In this document: in pieces, positions 45,780 through 56,732 of the stretch
Numbering within the stretch: position 1 is the stretch's first letter
How the letters are laid out: each line of letters opens with the position of its first letter
Origin: Stromatinia cepivora
Lineage: Eukaryota; Ascomycota; Leotiomycetes; Helotiales; Sclerotiniaceae
Direction: 5' to 3'
Assembly (NCBI GenBank): GCA_014898415.1
Contig: RCTD01000001.1
Location: 4,278,001-4,342,000, forward strand
DNA: 64,000 bases
Position numbers and translations under genes: made by a program
Notes under the pieces: generated by a model
The model's database searches: none
What the model was told of the DNA's origin: nothing
The model's input: only the letters and a program-made list of their open reading frames with translations

Positions 45780-47570
45780 TCAACAATACATTAAAGGATA
45801 AGTTTGAATTAGATACTATAGCAAAAGCTAAATCAATGGTTGGATTAAATGATCTATTTCTGTTATTTGTTCAATATTGAATTCGCAATAAATTTGTTTT
45901 TCCTATCAAAGATAATCGATATAATATAATCATTATAATACTATTTCAATCCTATATTGATGATCGATTTATAGAGTTTGTTCATTCATTAAAAAACAAA
46001 GCTGACGAAAATCCTTTTAGTAATACAAAGATCGATAAAGATATGCAATTTTGAGAATCATTGTATTACGATTATAACGATACAAGTGACATTGAGGATA
46101 CCGACGATTCTGAGTATGATAAACTTGACGATGATATGGACTGCAGAGATGATTCTAATAGCGGTTATAGCACCGATGGGACAGATATTGTTATAACAGA
46201 GAATACAAACGAAGACTGTATTATTGAGATTAGCGGCTCTGGGGAATCAATTCCGCAGATTTGCATTGGTGTTAAACACAACGAGTTTGATGAGGCGATA
46301 CGACAGTACAAAGCACTCTGTTATGAGGATATCTGCCTCTGGATAGTACAGAATCCAAGGTCTGGGGGGAGAGACCTTCTTGTTATGGAAGTTCACTTAC
46401 AGCATCATAAAGGTGTCGATAATAAGCCCAAACTGTATGTTGCTCTTTCCTACCTTCAAAGTTCTGGCTAACTCATCTCAGCACGACCTTCTTATTCCGG
46501 GAAAATCCTCTACCGATTTTTTGTCCGATCTCTCATATTCTGACACGTGCGATCCGTGATAATGCCATTCTCGTCGATGGCTATACATCTGCCGAACCCT
46601 TCTTCACAACGGACCTTGGAGGTCAGGGTATGAAAGCTATGAAGGTACATTGAAAGCCAGAATGGCTCAAAAGACCAATCTTCCGAAAGTCTGTTTATTC
46701 CGTTAATGATTAGATGAAATCAAAGACAGAACTAATAATCTATTCAACTTATATCTTTTATATTAACCATCTAGGAAAGGATACTGGCTTTGAAGACAAA
46801 TTGACAAGCTATTACTTTCACCAGGGAATTGCAAATGTAGTTGATAGTATATATTTTTTGATATTTTTATCTTATTCTTTAAGCTAAAAACTATTTTAAA
46901 TATCGCTTTAGATACTATTTGTAATCAGGTCATAAAATATGATCCATTCATCAGAGTTTTCAATAAAGCTTATATAAACAATATTATTAGATTCAATATA
47001 TAGGATACTTTTCTTGAAAATGAAATCTCCGATAATAAATTTACTCGAGCTTTTATATATATAAATATTCAATACAACTCAAATATATCCAAAAAAGTTT
47101 CAATTGAAATAATAAAATCATTTTTGACTGCAAATCCAAATATCATTAACCTTAAACAATAATTCAAAAAACTATATACTTAGATCAAACAGGATTTTAA
47201 ATTTATCAAATACATATCACAAACGATTCGAAAATAATACAAAGATTTTCGAAAGAATTTTACAAATGTTAAGAAAAACCTGAAAAACAAAATTGAAAAG
47301 AAATTCCGAAAAAATTACTTCTTTCATATTCATAATGAGATAATGAAAAAGCAATTGCATAGACCATCCAGCAAGACCTTGGAGGATAAAGAGGATACAC
47401 TTATTATCCAATATCAATTCAATGAACGATATCAATTACAATAGATTCTATACAATTTCTTTAAGGATTTAAATCAACAAGATATTATCTCTCAAAAGAT
47501 TTCTGTTATCAATCTTATAATCGTTTTTACATTTCAACAAAAATTCCAAATTCGCAAACCATAATCTATT
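45780..47570 (+). pseudogene. RIP-damaged DUF3435 (captain-like tyrosine recombinase) relic
   Basis: Conceptual plus-strand pieces, in order, match the DUF3435 family: TLKDKFELDTIAKAKSM and NDLFLLFVQY (45790 onward), a YIDDRFIEFV stretch corresponding to the YTGxRPGAL region, ALCYEDICLWIVQNPRSGGR (46315), LVMEVHLQHHKGVDNKP (46382), TFLFRENPLPIFCPISHIL (46486), AEPFFTTDLGG, KPEWLKRPIFRKS (46654), HLGKDTGFEDKLTSYYFHQG (46768), then ALTRAF-type KFTRAFIYINIQYN, YFFHIHNEIMKKQL and EDTLIIQYQFNER. A preserved GT-AG intron (46435-46481, with CTAAC branch site) joins the frame at KPKL/TTFLF. Stops replace tryptophan (TGA at 46651) and arginines of the family RRG motif read HQ, both single transitions. 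The central part (about 46061-46700) is the least mutated. DUF3435 includes captains of Starship elements and other relatives; which one this was cannot be said. Confidence 0.75.
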
Positions 47571-49686
47571 TTAATCTTTAAGAATACAAATAAAAAGGAA
47601 TTTCCTATTCCGGCTTCCCCTTTATTATTTAATGAATTTTCTATAATCTATATAAAGATCTAATATATTATTTATATCAAGAACGATTGTTTTTTGTATA
47701 AACAATAGATATAATTCTTTCGTTGTATTACTTATATATAGGACTATATTGAGAATATTCATTTGTACGATCAAATAATGAATAGAATTTTTATTTATTA
47801 TCATTCTATATACAAAACTAAAGGATTGGTTTTTAACAATTTGATATATTTTAAAAGCTATGTAACTAAAGTCCATAGGATTGAACTTCGACCCTGAGCT
47901 TTGACCCTGAGAATATTTATCCTTAATAGTATATTATCTTGTATTATGGTTTTGTAAGAGGAAATCAGCAGTGTACCTTCTCTGAGGCCAGCCAACTTTT
48001 GAGTTTGAAGCAGTCAAGCAGGGGATTGAACAATTGTTTCCAATCGAGAAGTAACTAAGTAACTAATGGTTGAGATTACTATTTAAGTTGAATACGAAAC
48101 TCTATATACTAAGGAAATATATTCTGTTTATATAGACCTTCTTTCTTTGTTAGATAAACTGCTCGACTTTCTATCAATCTATCTGTTATATATCATTGTT
48201 CTATCCCCAAGGTTTTATTAATATCTGTTGATAATTAAGCCTAAAATCCTTAGATATTATAATTCATAATATCGTTTTAAATATAATTTGTATTATATAT
48301 TTCATTTATATTGTAATTATTAATCAAAGAAAATTTAAAGAAAATTTGAAAACAAAATATTTATAATCTTTTAATCCTATTCTAAATTTTGTTACAAAAA
48401 TTCTTCCAAAAGCCAAATACTATATCGAACAATTTCTTATAAAGAATATAAGATTTCAAAGAGAATAAAGGAACCAAAATATATATCTATATTTTCCAAT
48501 ATAATATAAAGATATATTGTAATTTCTTTATATCTTTAAATTCCTCTAAAAGTTTATATATATAATTATACTTCAAGTAAAATATATTCTTGTTAATACA
48601 AGATATAATAAAAAGCTAATATCAACGATTTAATATAATTAATAAAGAAATATTAAATAATAAATAATATTTTAATCAGTTTATAATATATTAACCATTT
48701 TTATTTTCTTTATAATTATAGGATTGTTTTTTATCAATTTGTTAATGTAATATAATATCGCTTTCAAACTATTTATAAATTTATCAAAATCGTTGAATCA
48801 TTTCATAGTAAATTCCCTTTCCCATTTGCGAATTATCTTTAAAACAAATAATTCATAACAAAATTAAAAATTATTATCAATAGATAACTTACAACAATGT
48901 GTAATCGCATTATAACAAAGTTTGTTGATGAAATAAGAATACAATTGGTAATAAATTACTAAAAAAGAAGTTTCTTTATTGTAATAATATTGATTATTAA
49001 CTAAAATAGATAAATAAAAAAGCAAAGAATTAGAATAAGGGTTTATTATTGAAAGACAAGTTCTGAAATCTTACAAAAAACTTTATTTAGAAAGCAAAAA
49101 TAAATCAAATAATCCCAAACCCTTTTATTCAGCTCTTTATTCAAGATTATTCCGGAATTCTTTAAAAACCAAATATTACTTTAAAATCAATTTATGATAT
49201 AAGGCGAAGATGATATATAATTCATATATAGTACGAAATATCATCGATTCATTTGATATTACTTTTATAAGATATTATACATTCGATTTGGCATAAATGC
49301 TTATAAGAATTCATTTATCAAAGTTATCAATCATCAATTATTAGTCCTCCGAAAATTTAAAGGCAAAGTATTAATTAATCTTTTTATATTTCTTGAAGAC
49401 TTAAAACAATTCCAAGGGAAATCTAGGGAATAATGATTCTTCAATATAATTTATAATCTACTTATAATCTTTTTATATAAGATTCAATATCATAATGGAT
49501 TCGGTATCCAGGATACCAAAATGAATTAATTTAACTTTACCATTACATTAAATATAATCTAATATAATATCTTGAAAATAAATATTATTATAAATAAATA
49601 ATATCTTTTTATTATTAATAAAAATCATATAAGAATTCTTCAAGCAATTAAGGATTTCTTAAAACCTTTTTATATCGGAAACTTCC
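47571..49686. other. AT-rich degraded DNA with one less-mutated island
   Basis: An island at about 47875-48080 has clearly lower AT content (GACCCTGAGC, AGGCCAGCCAAC) but encodes nothing recognisable. The rest is very AT-rich and repeat-like with no readable domain. Confidence 0.5.
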
Positions 49687-49691
49687 ATTAT
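49687..49691. repeat. target-site duplication ATTAT, left copy
   Basis: ATTAT immediately precedes TGTGACGCAC; the same five bases follow the other end of the element at 56728-56732. A 5-bp duplication is usual for Ty3/gypsy integrases. Confidence 0.85.
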
Positions 49692-49973
49692 TGTGACGCA
49701 CAAGAGCCGTAGTAGAGCTGAATAAACAGGGTCAATTATGTTCTTTAGAATCTATAATTGAAGAACTATAGCTTGTAAGAAGCGATTAGATATATATATA
49801 CAAATACTTATTTATAAACTATGGGGTTGTATGTATATATTATTAGGGTTATCATTTTATTATATTAAATCGTATAATTCATAATATATATATATGAATG
49901 ATTAGTTTATAAATTGATATAGAAGATAAAAGATATTATGTAGTTAGTCTTCTATAATTCATGATTCGTAATA
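49692..49973 (-). repeat. 3' LTR of the chromovirus (282 bp)
   Basis: Begins TGTGACGCAC on the plus strand and ends CGTAATA. Aligns without gaps over its ends with 56446-56727 and 42625-42906; sampled differences are transitions. Confidence 0.92.
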
Positions 49974-50769
49974 TTATTCTTCTTTTCGGAAAAGTTTGTT
50001 TTCGAATGTTTTATTCTTTTGTTCTATTGTTATTTCATCAGAAATCAAATTTTGTAAAGATTTATAAGCTTTAAATCAATTAGATTGATTATTTTGGTTG
50101 ATTTGATCAATTTATTGGAAATTGATCAAATTGATCAAAATAATTGATCAAATTGATCAAATTGATCAAAATGATGAATGAATTGATCAAATCGATCAAA
50201 TCGTTTATTAATTGATTAAATTAATATTGATTTATATTTTCTTTGATTTGGGGAATCTTTAAAAAGAAAAAGTTTCAATAAAAAAAGGAAGGAGATTGAA
50301 TTATAATATAATGATAATGGATGGTTAATATAATCAATTCCGAAATCGATCAAATTAATCAATCAAATTGATTAAATCAATCAAATTGAACGAAATCGAT
50401 AGAGGTAATGTTATATTTCGTTTTTATTATATTCAAGTTTCTTTTTATATGATTTTTGAAATAATTATAGGTATAAATTTTTTAAAATATATTATTTTTG
50501 TATTGTTTTGATGATGGCAGTTTGTCTATTATATGGAATTCGGGTTATATATATATATAATCAAATTCCCTCGAATTTATATAGGTTTTCGATCCTTTTA
50601 TAATTATATATATATATATTATTATAAAATTATAATATCTAATCTGCTGAATTAAAGAACACTTTTCTTTCCCTTGATTTTATAAATGAATTATTATTTA
50701 TATAATTATAATTATTCTTTTCGTTTTTATAAAGCTTTATTTAATCAATTAGTCGATTGGGAGGATTAG

Positions 50770-51160
50770 ATAATGTTGGATTAGCCAAATGAAAATCATG
50801 TAGGAAATATAATAATATTTTAAGATCAGAAGTAGAATATCAAGTAAGATCGGTATCGTTATTAAATTATAAGATTCTGTATAGTAGGGTTTTTTATGCT
50901 TTCTTTATTGCTAGAATCTTTTTTATTTTTTATTCCGAATCATCAATTATATTAATAGATAGAAATGGTTTGAGTATCTGATCAGAAAAAGGATCGTTAT
51001 ATATCTTGTATAATCAATCTGGAGGGAAAACAGAATGAATTTTCATTGTAATCAGGAGTTCGAGTTTAAAAGAGTTTTTAAATCGATTAATGATTTTAAA
51101 TCTTCCTTGAATTACGAAATCCAATTTCTTAAATGATCTTTGGGTAAAGTAACTTTTTAT
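50770..51160 (-). pseudogene. integrase C-terminus and chromodomain relic
   Basis: Same coding content as the copy at 43690-44070, read on the minus strand: the GPFKI/KIHPVFHVSLL-like region of Tf1-type integrases followed by a chromodomain (EWEVE then ASDLK). Chromodomains of such elements bind methylated histone H3 and guide integration to heterochromatin. Stop codons interrupt it. Confidence 0.7.
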
Positions 51161-52499
51161 ATTAAATTATATATAATTTCTGATATCGAAATCGATTTTA
51201 TATTAATGAATATTTATGGATTTCGATATCTTGGTTTAGGTATGTAATAAACCTTCTTTTATTCGTACAAGAATTAATTTATTGTATTCTGTATATATAT
51301 AGATATTATGTATATTTATATTATTTGTTGGTTTATTAATGTCTTTTTTTTATTTCTATATATATTTTGGTATATATCTGTATAGGGTTTTGTAGGGTAT
51401 AAGTTCTTTTAAAGAGTTGTGTGGAAGAGTAAGTTATGTGTAATTTATTATAAGTAGGAATTCTGATTAATCGTTTTGATAATAATTAACAAATAGTTTT
51501 AATTATTATTGAAAGTATTGATTATAAATTTTAATTTGATTATCGATTTAGGGATGATGAATAATGAATAGTTTGAAATCGGTTTTTAGGATTTGGCTGA
51601 ATTCCTTTTAGAATTATGATATGAATTAGGGGTTGCGATTTGATATTATAATGTTAAAGGGATTATAATATTAATATATATAATAAAGATATAATTATAC
51701 TTAAACTTGAATATCGATTGATTTGTGATAAGGTATAAAAATAGTTTGCTTTGTTAATCGATCAATAATGATTAAAATGTTATCATATTTATATTTATCT
51801 TTATTAAAGTTATAATAATCTATAATAATATATTGCTATATTTGATTAGGAATCGGAAATGAATATAATAAATTAGGGGTACGATTATATAAAACAGAAC
51901 TGTATTTATAAATATAACAATTGCATATATATCTGATTACAATATCGTATATTTTGGGCTAATAATATTGTTGAAATAATAAAAAGTAGGTTTTGCTTAT
52001 ACTAGAATAAACATTAGAAACAGAATTATAAACTTTATAAATGAAATAAATTCGAAGATTATCGACATTGGATACTATCAGATAGTTATTATAAAACAAA
52101 AAATCATTTTAGAATAATATATACTTATAATCTTGAATAATTTGTATTCTAAGTATTAATAAGTTATCTATAGTTTTATTTACTTTAATGATATAATTAA
52201 TTAGATCGAATCAAAGAATGATTTCATTCAAATCGATACTAATAATCATTGTTTTATCTGAATAATGTTTTTGTAAGGTTTCTTTTATAATTTCGGTATC
52301 AATTTGATTATCTTTAATAAACTACTGGAGGCGATTCTTTTTCTTGGTATGATTCTAAAGATCCAATTCGTTGATCTGATGAATTAAGGTATCGATGAAA
52401 GGATTATCTTTTTTAGGGTGATATATAATAATAAAGTGATAATCGATTAGAACTTCTATCTAATGAATTTATCGGACATTAAGAATCTTAGTAGTTATA

Positions 52500-52900
52500 A
52501 AATATTTGAAGATTTTATGGTCGATATAAACCTTGATTTTATATAATAAACTAATAAATTCCGTTTTCTAATAATTGAGAGATCGAATGATTAATAGTAT
52601 TTCTTTGTTATGAATTTTGTAGTTCAATTCAGTAGTAATTATAATCTTGGAGAAATAAATTATAGGAAATCAATCTTCGCTATATTGTTGTAATAATATA
52701 TTAGTAATTATTTTATTGGATATATTTGTTTCGAGTATATAGGAAAATTAATAATTATAGTGTTGTAAGAGCGGAGTGGAGATAAGTTTTTTCTTCAAAA
52801 TATTAAATACATTTTGGTATATTTTGTTGAATACGAATTTAATATTTACTTTAATGAATTTATTGAAGGGTTTCACTATTATATTATAATCCTTAATAAA
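52500..52900 (-). pseudogene. RNase H region of the chromovirus pol
   Basis: In frame with the reverse transcriptase: FFNFYNFYQQFIKDYN, then at 52681-52740 ILETNISNKIITNILLQQY where gypsy elements have VETDASD...GGVLSQ, so both acidic positions are asparagine; then FPIIYFSKIITTELNY and IHNKEILLIIRSL. Stops interrupt it. Confidence 0.8.
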
Positions 52901-52979
52901 TTGTTGATAAAAATTGTAAAAATTAAAAAATGATTGAATCCTTTTTATTGTTATCGGAAAAGTTCAATTTTTAATTATT

Positions 52980-53629
52980 TCAATTTTTTCAAAATCTATT
53001 TTTACTTTTTTAATAAAGATAATAAAGTCTAAATACTTGGTATATATAATATTGAATTCGTATTTCTTGAGATTTGTTTGTAGATCAACAGTTTCTAATT
53101 GTTCGAAAATTAGTTTAATATAAATTTGATACTTTTTTTTGTTTTCGGAATAAATTAGAATATTATTGAAATATACTATATAGAAGATATTTAAATAATC
53201 GAATAGAATATCATTTATATAATATTGATAAATTGCAGGATTATTTGTTAATCCGAATGGTATGATCTTATATTTGTATAATCTGTATCGGATTCGAAAG
53301 GTAATATATTCTTCTGAAATAGAATCTATTCTTATATAATAGAAAGCTTAATAAATATCGAATTTGATAAAGATCTTAGTATTGAAAAGCCGAAAAAGCA
53401 TTTTGTTGATTAAAGAAAAAGGATATTGATTTTTATATATTAAGGAATTCAATAATCTAAAGTTTATACAGAACTTTAAACTATTATTAAGTTTTTTAAT
53501 GAATAAAATAAGTATAATATAAAAAATTTGATTGGATTCAATGAAATCTTTGTTGAAATTATCCATAATATATTTTTTGATGATTTCCAATTGTTTTAAA
53601 GATATTTTGTAAAATGGATTATAATGCAA
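52980..53629 (-). pseudogene. Ty3/gypsy reverse transcriptase relic
   Basis: ORF part 53629-53348 reads PFYKISLKQLEIIKKYI, FIKKLNNSLKFCINFRLLN, KNQYPFSLINKML, KIFIKFDIY, the classic first half of a gypsy reverse transcriptase. After a stop the frame continues AFYYIRI, IPFGLTNNPAIYQYYINDIL, and at 53162-53173 the catalytic Y-x-D-D reads YFNN: both aspartates are asparagine (GAT to AAT on this strand), which abolishes catalysis. A conserved KYLDFIIFIKKVKIDFEKI follows. Confidence 0.92.
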
Positions 53630-54319
53630 AATTTGTTCTCCTTTGTTTTTTAATATGATTTTATAATTATAAGATTGATTAAAAGATAAGATATTTGATT
53701 TATACTTGAAAAAAGCTTAATGATATTATTAATATTCAAATAGTATTTTGAATTTTGAATCGATTTCGATTAATATTCGATCAAATTTCTTTTGAACTTT
53801 TGTATTCTTGAATTCGATTAAGATAATTAGTATTCTTTTTTTGGTATATTATTTGTTTTATTAGGAGTTTATTATATTATCGAATTCTTTTAGAGTAATG
53901 ATAAAGAATTCAATTTGTTTGTTTCTTTTGTATTTTAATTGGAATTTATCGGATTTGAATATATATAGATCGAGGATTTCGGGTAATATATAGAAGAGGT
54001 ATTTGTAGATCTGTAATGATGATATAATTGGTTGGGAAAGAGATGGATTGAATTTGAAAGGAATCGGGATTTTTTCTTTTTCAATAAGAATCTATATTAT
54101 ATTTATATTTAAAGGTTTTTATTATATATCATCAATTATAATTGATTTATTCAATTATGAATCTTTTCGATTCCAATATCCTTTAAATTGATCATTTCGT
54201 TGATCAACATTTTATTGGATTAATCAATCGATTTTCTATTTGTGAAAGGATGATTGAATAACGAAAAGATTATTCGAATAGGAAATGATATAAAGTCTTT
54301 TTTTAGGTTATTCGAAATA

Positions 54320-54619
54320 TTAATTGAAGTAATCGAATTTTGTTCGAATTTCTGATAACCAAAGTTTATCTAAAATAATATTATAATTCTTTAATTCAAT
54401 AATAAAGAAAAGAATAAAAGATTGTTTATAATTATTAATCATTAAATTAAAGAATATAAAATAGATAATAATATAGCCTTGTATATTATTATATCTTTTA
54501 ACTTTAATTGAAATTTCAAACAATATAATTCTTAATTTAAATATAAGAAATAAACAAATAAAGAATATAATATTAATAAAAACGAATCCATTTGCTTTAG
54601 AATCAATAAATATAATCAT
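54320..54619 (-). pseudogene. aspartic protease relic of the chromovirus
   Basis: Minus-strand frame of 99 codons: FIDSKANGFVFINI (the active-site D-S-G reads D-S-K, two adjacent G to A changes), IKVKRYNNIQGYIIIYF, and YNIILDKLWLSEIRTKFDY (the ILGLxWL flap-end motif, with G changed). It is in frame with the reverse transcriptase downstream. Confidence 0.82.
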
Positions 54620-56445
54620 TTTTCGAAAAATTATAGAGAAGAATGAATACTTCTTTTCCTATAAGTTTAATTAAATCAAGAAATCTTATATCCCGTATAA
54701 TGTTTAGGATAGAAACAGAATTTAAACGTTTGATTTTAAACACTTTTCTTTTTTTTAAATGGATATTCTGTATAACTTCAATTGTAGCTTCTAAACTGAA
54801 ATCTTCTTCAGTATTCCGATATTCTTTGAATTCTTCTATTTCTTTTTATATTGTCTCGATTTCATTGAGATTATCGATATAAAATATCGATATATATATT
54901 GTTCTAGAAGAAAGAAAGGGTAATAAATGTTTAAAGTTCGAATAATTATTGAATACAGCAAAGCCGGTGTATCCGGGAAGGGTATTCCGGAATGGAAACG
55001 GTTTTAGGAATATGAAGATTCCAAAATTGGAATTATTAGAATTCTAAAAGGATTATAAAAAATTTATAATAATTGTTGATTTGTAAATAGCTATAAAGGT
55101 TTCTTATTCAATACAATATCGATTTCGTTCTTATAATAAAATTTCATTTTGATTTACTTTAATGAATATATTCACAAGTTTTTTTGTAATCTTACAATCC
55201 TTGATAAATATTGCTACTATTCGTAAAAGAAAATCAGAAATCTTTTGTTCGAGATTCCTGAATAGAACTTTATCATCGATAATCTTCGTTTGGATAACAA
55301 ATAATCTGAACTTTCTATACTATTTTAGGAAATTGCTATATCGAATTATATTAGGTATAATCTATATCTCATATTGAAAACGAGCATTATCGATTTCGGC
55401 CAGATTCTGATAAATCGTTACAAACTATTCAATCAATTCGAATATTGTAAATCAGAGTATTTGTATATAAAAAATATAACAATATATTTATATTTTCAAT
55501 TCGATTTAGTTGATTATATATATATAATATTGTATTTCATTTTTAAATAATATAATATATAGTTTGAATTATTCTATAATCAATAATTACTACAAATTAG
55601 TTTTAGATTCAATATCATTATTAAATTTAATAATAAGATTTATAGATTTTGATATATATATATCTCGTTGTGAACTATAATTAATACAGGAATACGATTT
55701 TGATTGATTAGATCAGTTTCTTGAATAAAGGGATCCCTGAATATTATATAGATTGTTATTTCTTAAAGGAAAAGAAGAACCATTGAAGGGCCCTGAATGA
55801 TTAGATTGTTTGATTAAAGTTTTCTTCCTCTGATTTTGGGATCTTCAAGTTTGTTTGGATAAAAGTCCTTGGATTTTGATTAAAGAAATAAAGGGAATTC
55901 TAAATACTATTATTGATCTAAATATCTATATAAATATCATTTGGAATTCAAAAGGAGATTGCATTATTGCAAAGCTTGTCATTATTATAATTTTCAATTA
56001 TCAATTCTTTTTTTTCAAATTTATAATTATTATATAGAGATTTTATAATTGTAATGATAATTCGAAAAAAACAATTGAATTATTAGGAATATTGATTTTA
56101 TATATTGGAATTTTCTTTTTATTAGTCTTCTTTTTTCTAATAATAATATTATCCAATTCTGTATTTATATTTTCTTTAAAAAATTGTTGAAATAATTAAG
56201 GAGAAGAAAAGGATTCTTTAGAATATATTTTCGAAGATTCGGAGTATATAGAAGGAGAAGTTTATTGTATTATGAAAATGATGATATACTTTTAAAAGGA
56301 TTTATTTTCGTTGATTAGATCGGAATAGATCTTCTTTCTCTAAATATAATGTTTGTAAAAATTCATCTAAGAAGGTATTATTAAAATAAAGTATTATTTG
56401 AGAGGCTATTAGATAATCGGATATTTATAAATGAATTATAAATAA

Positions 56446-56727
56446 TATAATGTATAAGAATTATAATAGAGCTGAATAAATAGAATCAATTATATTCTTT
56501 AGAATTTACAATTGAAGAATTATGACTTATAAAAAGCGATTAAATATATATATATAAATACTCATTTGTAGATTACGGGGTTATATATATATATTATTAA
56601 GGTTACTATTTTACCATATTAAATTGTATAATTCATAATATATATATACGGATGATCAGCTCATAAATTGATATGGGAGATAAGGGGTATCACGTGGTTA
56701 GCCTCCTGTGGTTCACGATTCGTGACA
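56446..56727 (-). repeat. 5' LTR of the chromovirus (282 bp)
   Basis: Matches 49692-49973. Its first 27 bases on the plus strand differ from the other copies only by G-to-A and C-to-T. Its last 80 bases (from GATCAGCTCATAAATTG to CGTGACA) are the least mutated LTR sequence in the window and preserve the terminal TGTCACGAATCG of the minus strand. Confidence 0.92.
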
Positions 56728-56732
56728 ATTAT
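56728..56732. repeat. target-site duplication ATTAT, right copy
   Basis: Directly follows the LTR end GTGACA and equals the five bases at 49687-49691. Confidence 0.85.

Larger units (their letters stand above)
49692..56727 (-). mobile_element. full-length Ty3/gypsy chromovirus, inactivated by RIP-type mutation
   Basis: 7036 bases, LTR to LTR, oriented on the minus strand: 5' LTR 56446-56727, 3' LTR 49692-49973, both 282 bases. It is flanked by the 5-bp duplication ATTAT. In minus direction pol reads aspartic protease (54600-54330), reverse transcriptase (53630-53000), RNase H (52900-52500), integrase end and chromodomain (about 51150-50770), all in one frame interrupted by stops. Gag should lie at about 54700-56440 but is unreadable. 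A repeat of (TTGATCAAA) units lies between chromodomain and 3' LTR (50090-50220, 50340-50390). The inner purine-rich tract at 49975-49990 fits a polypurine tract. No intact frame remains. Confidence 0.92.

Noticed and set aside
46061..46471. 136-codon plus-strand frame as an intact new gene
   Set aside because: It is the middle exon of the DUF3435 relic; conserved segments continue across an intron and beyond in-frame stops on both sides.
54643..56037. Plus-strand frames inside the chromovirus
   Set aside because: Isoleucine/phenylalanine-rich frames expected from AT-rich DNA; the element's coding strand is the minus strand.
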